A DNA stretch of 42,116 bases, from assembly GCA_029555965.1 (NCBI GenBank), contig JAKQHY010000184.1, positions 1-42,116 on the forward strand, written 5' to 3'. Origin of the DNA: Chloroflexota bacterium (lineage in GTDB: Bacteria; Chloroflexota; Anaerolineae; B4-G1; SLSP01). Positions 34,101 to 40,740 of the stretch are shown here, piece by piece. Position 1 is the first letter of the stretch, and every line of letters starts with the position of its first letter. The position numbers were made by a program, and so were the translations under genes. Below the pieces are notes generated by a model. The model did no database searches. It was not told where the DNA came from and saw only the letters and a list, made by a program, of their open reading frames with translations.

Positions 34101-34869
34101 TATCCACAACAAGATGGTACTGGTAAACCTGCATGGCGACGGCAAATACAGCCACGTTGGCTCCATCAACGGCAGCGAGTCTTCGAGCAAGATCAACCGC
34201 GAAGTGGCCTTGCAGGTGAAATCCGACGCGGTCTACGACTATCTGGCGGGGATGTTCAACTTTGACTGGGGGCAAGCCCAACCGATCTACCTGCCCATAA
34301 TACTGCGCAACTATACGCCGCCTGAACCACCGCCGCCGCCGGTTGATTACCTGGTAGTCAGTGAGGTCTATTATTCTGGGGACGCCAATCAGGAATGGGT
34401 GGAACTTTACAACCCCACTCAGGCAGCGATCAGTCTCGCGGGATATCGTCTTGGGGATTACGACGGGGCCGGTTATCTGGAAGGTCTGTACGCCTTCCCG
34501 AACGACGCTGTCATTCCGGCGCAGAGCGTTATCGTCGTGGCCGGCAACGGCAAAGCGGTTTTCCCCTACGCCAACTATGAGTTTTTCGAGAATAACCCCG
34601 ACATCCCCACCCTGGCGCGCGTTGGCGGAGATGGGGATTGGGGCTTAGGGAACGGCGGCGATCAGGTCTTACTCTTCAATCCGGGAGGACAACTCAACGA
34701 TGGGGTGGTGTGGGGCCTGGCGACCTATCCGGGCATCCTCCCCCACCCCGGCGTCCTGACCTGGACCCACTCCCTGGAACGATACCCGGCTTACTACGAC
34801 ACCGACGATTGCACCCACGACTTCCGCGATCGCTATCCGCCCTCGCCGGGCGCACTCCCCACCGATTAA
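31138..34869 (+). CDS. Large secreted PLD-family protein with lamin-tail and DUF11 domains
   Basis: The 1243-residue protein has a signal peptide (about 1-31). A lamin-tail domain follows (about 40-165: VVINEIAWAGT, DEWIELYNNT), then two DUF11-type adhesion-like repeats (about 215-450), a second degenerate lamin-tail-like unit (about 460-620), and two phospholipase D halves (about 660-1055). A final lamin-tail domain (about 1070-1200: VSEVYYSGDANQEWVELYNP) ends the protein. PLD motif 1 is perfect: HAKLVIVD followed by GSQN (near 760). Motif 2 reads HNKMVLVN followed by GSIN (near 989), with Asn for the usual Asp. Lamin-tail domains often accompany extracellular nucleases, so a secreted nuclease or phospholipase is likely. 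The ATG is two bases after the kinase stop, with GAGGA upstream. Confidence 0.88.
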   Translation: MNSRWHRLWFVLVGCLGLLSLAWLPATLKADSGLAQPVAPITLRDVVINEIAWAGTAASTADEWIELYNNTPYSIPLTGWRLTDNDNLDISLNGFIAPYAHYLIERTDDNTVLSVTADLVYGFGSGLNNTGQTLTLTHGDGSVIDLVNPDGGVWPAGANTPRVTMERIDPTAPGDDANWADNNGVLTHGWDADGNPLRGTARTHNSVYYPQPWSDLHVSQLGPNRVNAGEFVTYTLLIQNLGVYTATGVRLTDTLAYFPVPTISLLLRQEDTEVWDIDALPPAAQQRFTFTRNLPLTATGALVNSVEATTAATETQFSNNTAVWTTTIVPLSADLTLTKTGPLTATWGDAISYTLTLHNHGRVPAQQCILTDTLPEGVAYLGQEIPLPGASFTVTGQTLVWIIAEIGNGVQHRITVGAQVQETAAVGGLINTAAIACASADASPDDNHAVWPTELVDLRRPQVLISGVLYQGYQSGQPDDALRLTNMSPFPATLETWDLCKDNNGALLCKPLPDIAIPALSDVWITGNAAAFASSFGFPPNYEMASWLALTDNDELLLRDAEGATADALVYNDGMTPFPGWSGPGLRYYATPKGQRGQILARIPNEVTGLPIADTDTAADWLQYTGALTAGKQVLYPGWDFNPLFWPLQVTEPATVVVGIAPDSAFDVISQTIMQAREAISIEIYALRHPALIDALVQKAQAGVQVTLLLEGDIFGIGSNSPEWQTELYACQQLEATRNGACWFMIHDTSNNIYNRYNFIHAKLVIVDRSWVVVGSQNFTASGLPADDKANGTLGSRGAVIATTAPAVIARAADIFAYDCDPAHHNDLLRWNSDPAYADKYGPPLLPPDLSIHDGVSYTVRFPAPLVVSGEFDFELFTAPDAALRQSDALLGLVNHAGPGDTVLVQQAYEYTDWGADPETAPNLRLRAYLEAARRGAQVRIFVNGKSFIEGYDGPPEDNQATVNYVNQIATTEQLNLKAVLGNPTEDGIHNKMVLVNLHGDGKYSHVGSINGSESSSKINREVALQVKSDAVYDYLAGMFNFDWGQAQPIYLPIILRNYTPPEPPPPPVDYLVVSEVYYSGDANQEWVELYNPTQAAISLAGYRLGDYDGAGYLEGLYAFPNDAVIPAQSVIVVAGNGKAVFPYANYEFFENNPDIPTLARVGGDGDWGLGNGGDQVLLFNPGGQLNDGVVWGLATYPGILPHPGVLTWTHSLERYPAYYDTDDCTHDFRDRYPPSPGALPTD

Positions 34870-34883
34870 GTAACTAGAGGTGG

Positions 34884-34922
34884 TGTTTTTCGTTGGCGGG
34901 CTACGCCCGCCAACGAAAAACA
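34884..34922. terminator. Perfect 18-bp palindromic bidirectional terminator
   Basis: Bases 34884-34901 are exactly complementary to 34905-34922 with a TAC loop. The GC core GGCGGGC is flanked by TTTTT/AAAAA. It lies between convergent genes and is built like the element at 37-81. Confidence 0.85.
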
Positions 34923-34931
34923 TGCCAGGGA

Positions 34932-35876
34932 TCAGTTATCCATTGGGTTGAAAGAAGGCGGCGGGGCGGCGCCGCGCTCCACATCCAGGCGCGCAAACAT
35001 ACTGCCGCCCAACAGCAGGGCGGCCCCGATCCACTGCCACAAAGTCAGCCGGTCATTCAAGAAGATGAAGGCCATCGTCAAACTGACGGCCAACTCGGTA
35101 AGGCCAATGATGGCGGTTTGTACGCCTCCTAATTTCTCCAGGCTAAAGAACATCGCCATACGCGCCAATGCCGTTGTCAGACCCAGCACGACGATTGCCA
35201 GCCAACCGGAAACCGATATTGGCGACATGGGCATGCCGGTCATAAGCCGCGCCACCGCGACCGTAAGCGCCATACCGGTGATAATGTATAATGTGCCAGA
35301 CTGCGCCGGCACATCGGACAGCACCCATTGCCCCATCACCATGTACCAGCCGTTGATCGCCGCCGAGGCAATCATCAACATCACGCCAAGGAAATCCTTC
35401 ACGCTCACCAGGGTTGAAGGCGCTGTCACCATCACGGCGCCGACCAACGATATTCCCAACCGCAGCAGCGTCAACCGCATAATAGGCTGCCCAGAAGCCA
35501 TCAAAAAGATGACGACCCATAGGGGATACAGGTTACCCAATAGAGAAGCGCGTGAAGCATCAAGGCGGCTCAACCCATTGTAGTAGAATAAAGAGCCGAT
35601 GCCGTTGATCATTCCGACCATCATGCAACTGAGAATGTTTGACCACGACAGGAAGATACGCTCCCGCCAAAAAAGCCCATACACTCCCCACAAAAAAACG
35701 GCAGCCACCACAGTACGTAGCGCTGCCAGCGTCATCGGGGTCACATTGGCCTGATAGGCGAACTTTCCAAGGATGGGCGCCCATCCCAACAAAAACGAAG
35801 ATAGTAAACCGCTAGTAATGCCCGATAACCAGAAGCCCCGGTGTGCATTGCCCTTTTTTACTGAACCTTTCACCAC
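34932..35876 (-). CDS. DMT-superfamily (EamA) transporter
   Basis: This 314-residue protein has ten hydrophobic segments in two EamA repeats (about 15-150 and 165-300). Typical motifs are LRTVVAAVFLWGVY, LFYYNGLSRLDASRASLLGN in the first half and AMFFSLEKLGGVQTAIIGLT with a closing IGAALLLGGSMF in the second. The family moves amino acids, nucleotide sugars or other small metabolites; the substrate is not readable here. There is no ATG near the expected start. I chose the GTG at 35876 (another at 35873), preceded by GGGAG. The frame stays open to a TTG at 35948, but that stretch covers the promoter of the divergent gene. Confidence 0.85.
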   Translation of the reverse strand: MVKGSVKKGNAHRGFWLSGITSGLLSSFLLGWAPILGKFAYQANVTPMTLAALRTVVAAVFLWGVYGLFWRERIFLSWSNILSCMMVGMINGIGSLFYYNGLSRLDASRASLLGNLYPLWVVIFLMASGQPIMRLTLLRLGISLVGAVMVTAPSTLVSVKDFLGVMLMIASAAINGWYMVMGQWVLSDVPAQSGTLYIITGMALTVAVARLMTGMPMSPISVSGWLAIVVLGLTTALARMAMFFSLEKLGGVQTAIIGLTELAVSLTMAFIFLNDRLTLWQWIGAALLLGGSMFARLDVERGAAPPPSFNPMDN

Positions 35877-35904
35877 GCTCCCTGCGCTCCCCCCATACCC
35901 ACAT

Positions 35905-35933
35905 TTCACAGACACCCATTTCTGTGTTATACT
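35905..35933 (+). promoter_or_regulatory. Promoter of the small membrane protein gene
   Basis: TTCACA (35905-35910) and TATACT (35928-35933) are exactly 17 bases apart. The predicted start near 35940 leaves only about eight bases before the ATG at 35948. Confidence 0.7.
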
Positions 35934-35947
35934 CGCCAGTAAATACA

Positions 35948-36451
35948 ATGCGAGTCACACAGTCTATGACACAACGTCAAAAACGGTTTTTGATCATCTT
36001 TGGCATCACAGATCTGCTTGTTATTGTCCTGCTGTTTGGGGTAGTTTTCTACAGCAGACAGGCAACTCCACGCCCAACACCTACCCTTGTAACCCCTATC
36101 GCAGTGTGTCCGCGCCAGGTGCTTGACACGCTGCCGCCGCTCACATACGCAAGCATCATTTGGGAAGAGGATCAGTTACAACTCTCCCTGTATCTCAATT
36201 ATGCTACCGCCACACCCCCAGATGACAGCGCACAATACCTGTGGTTGGGGTTGGATAGCATCGCCGGCGCACTGAGCGCCGAGTGTCCCGCCCCAGCCAC
36301 CATCACCATCAATGTCACAGCTAGAGGTGTTGGCAAAGTGCACCGGCATCAAACACAAATCTCCGGTCAAACCGTCGCGGCCTGGGCCAATCACGCGCTG
36401 GAGGATACCGATCTGATTGACCAGGCCCAGTACCGACGGATCACCCCATAG
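35948..36451 (+). CDS. Single-pass membrane protein of unknown function
   Basis: The 167-residue protein has a short basic N-terminus (MRVTQSMTQRQKR), one membrane helix (about 14-36), a Thr/Pro linker (TPRPTPTLVTP) and a 115-residue outer domain with several Trp residues and two Cys (CPRQ and CPAP). The pair could form a disulfide. I recognise no family. The promoter lies just upstream, leaving an eight-base leader and no ribosome site. ATG at 35966 is an alternative. The last 11 bases overlap the convergent GDPD gene. Confidence 0.75.
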   Translation: MRVTQSMTQRQKRFLIIFGITDLLVIVLLFGVVFYSRQATPRPTPTLVTPIAVCPRQVLDTLPPLTYASIIWEEDQLQLSLYLNYATATPPDDSAQYLWLGLDSIAGALSAECPAPATITINVTARGVGKVHRHQTQISGQTVAAWANHALEDTDLIDQAQYRRITP

Positions 36452-37196
36452 CAGCTAACAAGCGATCTGGCACGTTCGTGATCAAGCCGTCCACGCCGCT
36501 ATCCGCGAGCTGCAGTGCAACCGTGACATCATCCACCGTCCAAGTCATCACCCGCATCCCGCGCCGCCGCGCGCGACGCGCCCAAGCAGCGGTTGCCAGG
36601 GCATAGTGCGGATGCACCGCCTCGTAGGGGGTTAACGGCGCCAACAAGAAGACCCCTACACTGGCCGGATCGTAGAGCAATCCACAGGGAATTTGTGGGG
36701 CAAGCCGTCGGGCTTCACTCAACATATAGGGTTTGAATGACGAAAACCACACCCGCGCGGCCAATCCCATACGGTTGATGAGCGACACGACAGCTTGTTC
36801 CAATCCCTGGACCTGGGGCGGTTGCGCCTTCAACTCCACATTAATCAGCAATTGTTGGCCGATTTCAGCCAATACCTCCTCCAGGGTAGGAATCCGTTCC
36901 CCGGCAAAACGCATGTCAAAGTGCTTGCCGGCATCCAGTTCCTTGATTTGTGCCAGCGGCATAGTATGGATAGCCCCGACGCCGTCAGTTGTCGCATCCA
37001 CATGCGCGTTGTGCAACACCACCGGCACGCCGTCGGCAGAAAGATGCACGTCCAACTCAATACCGTCGGCGCCCATGCGCGCCGCCTCCCGAAATGCCGC
37101 CAGCGTATTCTCCGGCGCCGCACGACTAGCCCCCCGATGTGCCAGAATCAACGGGCGACCATGCCACCAGCTCTCTGGAAATGTCACACGCACCAT
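36441..37196 (-). CDS. Glycerophosphodiester phosphodiesterase
   Basis: The 251-residue enzyme is a GDPD, which hydrolyses glycerophosphodiesters to glycerol-3-phosphate and an alcohol. The signature motifs are present: LAHRGASRAAPENTLAAF (catalytic His near 19 and Glu in PENT), GADGIELDVHLSADGVPVV (metal-binding Glu and Asp), LHNAHVDATTDG (second His) and INVELK. A normal short bacterial form without a signal peptide, so it should be cytoplasmic. AGGAGG stands four bases before the ATG. It lies downstream of the AAA+ ATPase gene on the same strand with a gap of 62 bases and overlaps the convergent gene by 11 bases. Confidence 0.95.
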   Translation of the reverse strand: MVRVTFPESWWHGRPLILAHRGASRAAPENTLAAFREAARMGADGIELDVHLSADGVPVVLHNAHVDATTDGVGAIHTMPLAQIKELDAGKHFDMRFAGERIPTLEEVLAEIGQQLLINVELKAQPPQVQGLEQAVVSLINRMGLAARVWFSSFKPYMLSEARRLAPQIPCGLLYDPASVGVFLLAPLTPYEAVHPHYALATAAWARRARRRGMRVMTWTVDDVTVALQLADSGVDGLITNVPDRLLAAMG

Positions 37197-37258
37197 CGAA
37201 CCTCCTCAACCGTAATCAGAAATTGGTAGCCAGCAAAACCGATTCCCGGCGCTGATTT

Positions 37259-38572
37259 TTACTTACCCAACTCTACGAAATACGATTCTGCCGCCCGGTC
37301 AATCAGTTCCTTACTCAGGGCCGGCGCCACGTTCAAATAACGCGCAATATCAATCATCTGATCCAACAAGTCGCGGGCATGGCATGCGCGTGGCACACGC
37401 TTGGCCTTGATGTAATGCTCTTGCACCAGGTATGCCATCGCCTGATCGGTCACGGATACTTTCTTTGCCGCCGCCACCCGCTTGAAGATCTCGGCAAATT
37501 CCTGCCAACTCGGGTCGCGCACTTCAATTTTGTGGCGGATACGGCGCAGGAATGCTTCATCCACCAGGTCTTTCGGCTCCAGGTTGGTCGAAAAGACGAT
37601 CAATACCTCGAAGGGAATCTCAAATTTGCGGCCGGTATGCAGCGTTAGAAAATCAATCCGCTTCTCCAGGGGCACAATCCACCGGTTCAGCAAATCGCGC
37701 GGACGTACTTGTTGCCGTCCGAAGTCGTCAATCAGAAAAATGCCGCCATTCGACTTCATCTGGAAAGGCGCTTCGTAATATTTGTTGTCCGTGCTGTAGA
37801 CCAGGTCCAGCCCCTCCAACGTCAACTCGCCGCCCACCACAATAAACGGACGACGAATTTTGCGCCAGCGGGCGTCAATTCCGCGCTGCTGCGTTTCCTC
37901 GGCCACCGGAATGTGACTCACCTCGTCGAATAGCTTGATGATTTGTCCCTCCACTTCAATCGCATAGGGAATATACATGTCGCCTTCCATCAACAAACTG
38001 CCAATAGCTTCCGCGATAGAGGTTTTGCCGTTGCCCGGCGCGCCAAAGAGGAAAATGGAGCGGCCAGAGTTCACCGCCGGCCCAATTTGTTCCAAAATGT
38101 GCTCACTGAAGATCAAGTGTGATAGGGCGCGACGCAAATGGCGCTGATGGACCATCACATCCTTTAACCCCTGCACATGAACAGATTCGATGTATTGTTT
38201 CAGTGGGATGGGCGCCGCGCCGACATATTGCGTGCGCACCAAAGCGTCCTGCGCCATCTCGCGCCCACGCGCCGTCAGAATGTACTCATACGTAGATTCT
38301 GAGAAACCGCCGCGCCCGGTCGCGCCGCGCACCTCGCATAGTTTTTCCCGCTTCAGGAATTCCAACACTTCTGCCACGACGTTGGGAAAGGGCAACCCCA
38401 ACCGGTCCGCCAGATCGCGCCCGGACATGTAGCTCTCATAATACAGCGTTTTCAACGCCAGATCAGAAAGCAATCCCATATTGAGTCCAGTTTCTTGAAT
38501 AGAGCGCGGAGCCACGGGGGAAAACGTCCCACTAATAATCCCTTGCCGCTGCTGTGGTTGTTGCTGAGCCAT
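37259..38572 (-). CDS. AAA+ ATPase with N-terminal winged helix
   Basis: The 437-residue protein has a predicted winged-helix region near the N-terminus (about 30-105: LYYESYMSGRDLADRLGLPF) and an AAA+ module with Walker A GAPGNGKTS (near 176), Walker B GGIFLIDDFGRQ (near 275), sensor-1 IVFSTNLEPKDL and arginine-finger-like FLRRIRHK. The C-terminal lid helices contain RACHARDLLDQM. It resembles MoxR/YifB-like stand-alone ATPases that remodel partner proteins; no partner is evident next to it. A very strong ribosome site (GGAGGTGA) and a promoter with TTGTCG and TATAAT 17 bases apart precede the start. Confidence 0.87.
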   Translation of the reverse strand: MAQQQPQQRQGIISGTFSPVAPRSIQETGLNMGLLSDLALKTLYYESYMSGRDLADRLGLPFPNVVAEVLEFLKREKLCEVRGATGRGGFSESTYEYILTARGREMAQDALVRTQYVGAAPIPLKQYIESVHVQGLKDVMVHQRHLRRALSHLIFSEHILEQIGPAVNSGRSIFLFGAPGNGKTSIAEAIGSLLMEGDMYIPYAIEVEGQIIKLFDEVSHIPVAEETQQRGIDARWRKIRRPFIVVGGELTLEGLDLVYSTDNKYYEAPFQMKSNGGIFLIDDFGRQQVRPRDLLNRWIVPLEKRIDFLTLHTGRKFEIPFEVLIVFSTNLEPKDLVDEAFLRRIRHKIEVRDPSWQEFAEIFKRVAAAKKVSVTDQAMAYLVQEHYIKAKRVPRACHARDLLDQMIDIARYLNVAPALSKELIDRAAESYFVELGK

Positions 38573-38619
38573 ACTCTCACCTCCCCTACCAACTTATATC
38601 CCTAAAAAAGAACAACTCC

Positions 38620-38648
38620 ATTATACGTCAGCCTACTTCATACGACAA
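38620..38648 (-). promoter_or_regulatory. Promoter of the AAA+ ATPase gene
   Basis: On the minus strand TTGTCG (38648-38643) and TATAAT (38625-38620) are 17 bases apart. The transcript would start near 38613 with a 40-base leader. Confidence 0.75.
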
Positions 38649-38661
38649 GAATTGATCAACC

Positions 38662-38689
38662 TTGCACAAATCAAGGGATATGCTATAAT
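38662..38689 (+). promoter_or_regulatory. Promoter of the tRNA-Gly gene
   Basis: TTGCAC (38662-38667) and TATAAT (38684-38689) are 16 bases apart, with TGC before the -10 box (extended -10). It sits 13 bases upstream of the tRNA. Confidence 0.8.
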
Positions 38690-38701
38690 CTGTCGCTAGT
38701 T

Positions 38702-38776
38702 GCGGGTGTAGTTCAGTGGTAGAACGCATGCTTCCCAAGCCTGATGTCTGGGGTTCGAATCCCCACACCCGCTCCA
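38702..38776 (+). tRNA. tRNA-Gly (anticodon CCC)
   Basis: A full cloverleaf is seen: acceptor GCGGGTG with CACCCGC, D-arm GTTC/GAAC, anticodon arm CATGC/GCCTG with loop TTCCCAA (anticodon CCC), T-arm TGGGG/CCCCA with TTCGAAT, discriminator T and an encoded CCA end. The anticodon stem has one T-C mismatch in its middle pair. Confidence 0.95.
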
Positions 38777-38805
38777 AAAGCCCTTCACCATAGTGAGGGG
38801 CTTTT
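38776..38805 (+). terminator. Intrinsic terminator of the tRNA-Gly gene
   Basis: Bases 38777-38788 pair with 38793-38804 (one G-T pair) around a CATA loop, ending in TTTT. It starts directly after the tRNA CCA end. Confidence 0.85.
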
Positions 38806-38823
38806 CAATTTCCCCTCACCCCC

Positions 38824-38857
38824 TATAATATCAACAAAGGAACTTCTTTTGTTGATA
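38824..38857 (+). promoter_or_regulatory. 29-bp palindromic operator candidate beside TATAAT
   Basis: A near-perfect palindrome (38829-38842 with 38844-38857, one imperfect pair, centre C at 38843) directly follows and shares a base with a TATAAT box at 38824-38829. The ends are TATCAACAAA/TTTGTTGATA. The next gene, an MBL hydrolase, begins at 38943. The position over the transcription start suggests a repressor-binding site. No T-run follows, so it is unlikely to be a terminator. Confidence 0.5.
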
Positions 38858-38942
38858 GGCGCAAGCCAGTATGGAACGACACAGACTCCACTAAAAACAT
38901 CCGCTTGAAATCAAATCCTTGATTGTTTATGGAGGACAGGAA

Positions 38943-39584
38943 ATGTCAGTAGAGACACTGGTGAATAAGTTGCATTGGTTAGGACACGATACCTTTTGGC
39001 TGGAAGGGCCGCCGATCATTTATTTCGATCCGTGGAAGTTGCGCGGCAAACTCCCCATTGCCGACGTAATCCTGGTCAGCCACCATCACTCCGATCACTG
39101 CTCCCCTGACGATATCCAGCAGATCAGCGGGCCGCAGACCGTAGTGGTGGCCAGCGCGCCGGCAGCGACAAAGCTGCCAGGGGCGCGTACAATGGCGCCT
39201 GGTGACCGCCTGGAAGTGCTCGGCATCACAGTAGAGGCCGTCCCGGCTTACAATGTCAATAAATTCCGCGCGCCAGGTCAGCCCTTTCACCCCAAAGAAG
39301 AACAGCACGTCGGCTACATTATCACAGTAGACGGGGTGCGCCTGTACTTTGCCGGCGATACCGATCTCATCCCGGAAATGGGCGACTTCGCGTGTGATAT
39401 CGCACTGCTGCCGGTCAGCGGCACCTACGTGATGACCGCCGAGGAGGCCGCGGCGGCGGCCGAAGTTATCCGCCCCATCATTGCCATTCCAATGCACTAC
39501 GGCGCCGGCATTGGAACCGGCAATGATGGGCAGCGATTCGCAGAACTTTACTCCGGTGAAGTCAAACTGCTGACGGCAAAATAA
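38943..39584 (+). CDS. MBL-fold metal-dependent hydrolase (UlaG-like)
   Basis: The 213-residue protein has the metallo-beta-lactamase fold. It begins LHWLGHDTFWLEGPPIIYFD as in UlaG/YtkL-type proteins and has the metal site HHHSDH (near 46-51), the central Asp in LYFAGDTDLIPEMG and a final His in IPMHYG. These proteins hydrolyse cyclic or phosphoester-type small molecules; the substrate is not deducible. I chose the ATG at 38943 because GGAGG lies 12 bases upstream; a start eight codons earlier is possible. The MraY-like gene follows 27 bases later, likely in one operon, and a palindromic site lies upstream. Confidence 0.9.
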   Translation: MSVETLVNKLHWLGHDTFWLEGPPIIYFDPWKLRGKLPIADVILVSHHHSDHCSPDDIQQISGPQTVVVASAPAATKLPGARTMAPGDRLEVLGITVEAVPAYNVNKFRAPGQPFHPKEEQHVGYIITVDGVRLYFAGDTDLIPEMGDFACDIALLPVSGTYVMTAEEAAAAAEVIRPIIAIPMHYGAGIGTGNDGQRFAELYSGEVKLLTAK

Positions 39585-39611
39585 GCCGTCTGACGCCAAT
39601 CGGAGACCCGT

Positions 39612-40673
39612 ATGCTTCCCTGGCTTGGTCGCTATCTGGTTAATATTTACGGTCCATTTCGCCTGTTCACGTCTTATCTGTTTCTGGCAGGAATGGGGAC
39701 GGCGCTGGCAGCCGGGCTGACCTGGTTGCTGTTGCCGCGTTTGTGGCGGTATCTCCCTACCGATGGTGGACGCGCGCACGCCGTCGAGGGACAGCAAAGC
39801 AAAGGCAAACCCATTGCCGCCGGCATCATCTTCATCCCCATTTACGCTCTGGTGTGCTTTTTGGTGCTGCCATTTGATCTGCGCCAGCTTGGCCTGCTAG
39901 GATGTGTACTGCTGTCTATGACTCAGGGCTTTGCGGATGACAAAAGCAAAAGTGAGGGGAAAGGAGGGTGGAGTGAATACGCGCTGGGCGCGGCGGATTT
40001 GGGCATCGCTTTGATCGTCGCCCTTCTCATCTCCCAACTGCGGGAAGTGGAAATCTGGTTGCCGTTGACCAAAATTCCGCTGACCTTACCGCCCTGGCTC
40101 TACATCCCCCTGGCAACCGCCATCATCTGGTTAACCATCAACGCTACCAACTGCACAGATGGTGTGGATGGGCTGTCCGGCAGTCTCTCTGCCATGGCGT
40201 TCCTGTACCTGGGTGGTATCCTTTACGGCGTTTTGGGACATAAAGACATCTCGCAATACCTACTGGTGCCGCACTACCCGGACGGCGCGAATTGGGGCAT
40301 CATGGCTTTTGTGATGGTCGGCTGTTTGGCCGGGTATCTCTGGCACAACGCCTATCCGAGCGCGGTCCTGATGGGAGATTCCGGCTCGCGCCCCATGGGA
40401 CTGCTGTTGGGAACGCTGATCCTGGCCTGCGGCAACCCGTTCTTGATCCTCATCGTGTCCGGTGTGATGCTCATCAACGGCGCCACCGGCCTACTGAAAG
40501 TAGCACTGCTGCGTTTCTTCAAAATTGGCATCTTCAAGACCGTGCGGTATCCCCTCCACGACCACGTTCGGCACACGATGGGCTGGTCAAATCCGCAGGT
40601 TCTGGTGCGCTTCATGCTGCTGCAAGCCGTAGTCACGCCGATCTTGCTGGTGCTGCTGTTCAAAGTCCGCTGA
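39612..40673 (+). CDS. MraY/WecA-family phosphosugar-polyprenyl transferase
   Basis: The 353-residue protein has about ten membrane helices and the motifs of the MraY superfamily, which moves a sugar-1-phosphate from a UDP-sugar to a polyprenyl phosphate. They are GFADDKSK (near 105), NATNCTDGVDGLSG (near 176), MGDSGSRPMG (near 253) and PLHDHVRHTMGWSN (near 313). Two of these depart from standard MraY: MGDVGS reads MGDSGS, and the HHH of the last loop reads HDH with Arg in place of Glu soon after. No other peptidoglycan gene is nearby. It could be a diverged MraY or a paralog that starts another envelope glycan. The ribosome site is GGAGA. Confidence 0.87.
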   Translation: MLPWLGRYLVNIYGPFRLFTSYLFLAGMGTALAAGLTWLLLPRLWRYLPTDGGRAHAVEGQQSKGKPIAAGIIFIPIYALVCFLVLPFDLRQLGLLGCVLLSMTQGFADDKSKSEGKGGWSEYALGAADLGIALIVALLISQLREVEIWLPLTKIPLTLPPWLYIPLATAIIWLTINATNCTDGVDGLSGSLSAMAFLYLGGILYGVLGHKDISQYLLVPHYPDGANWGIMAFVMVGCLAGYLWHNAYPSAVLMGDSGSRPMGLLLGTLILACGNPFLILIVSGVMLINGATGLLKVALLRFFKIGIFKTVRYPLHDHVRHTMGWSNPQVLVRFMLLQAVVTPILLVLLFKVR

Positions 40674-40740
40674 ACTCTATGGATTGAACTTTCTGTCAGC
40701 AGATTGAGCAGATTAGGTGAATTAAAAGAAAAAAATCTGT

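Noticed and set aside
38824..38857. Second terminator after tRNA-Gly
   Set aside because: The palindrome is AT-rich, lacks a T-run and sits on a TATAAT box, so an operator is more likely.
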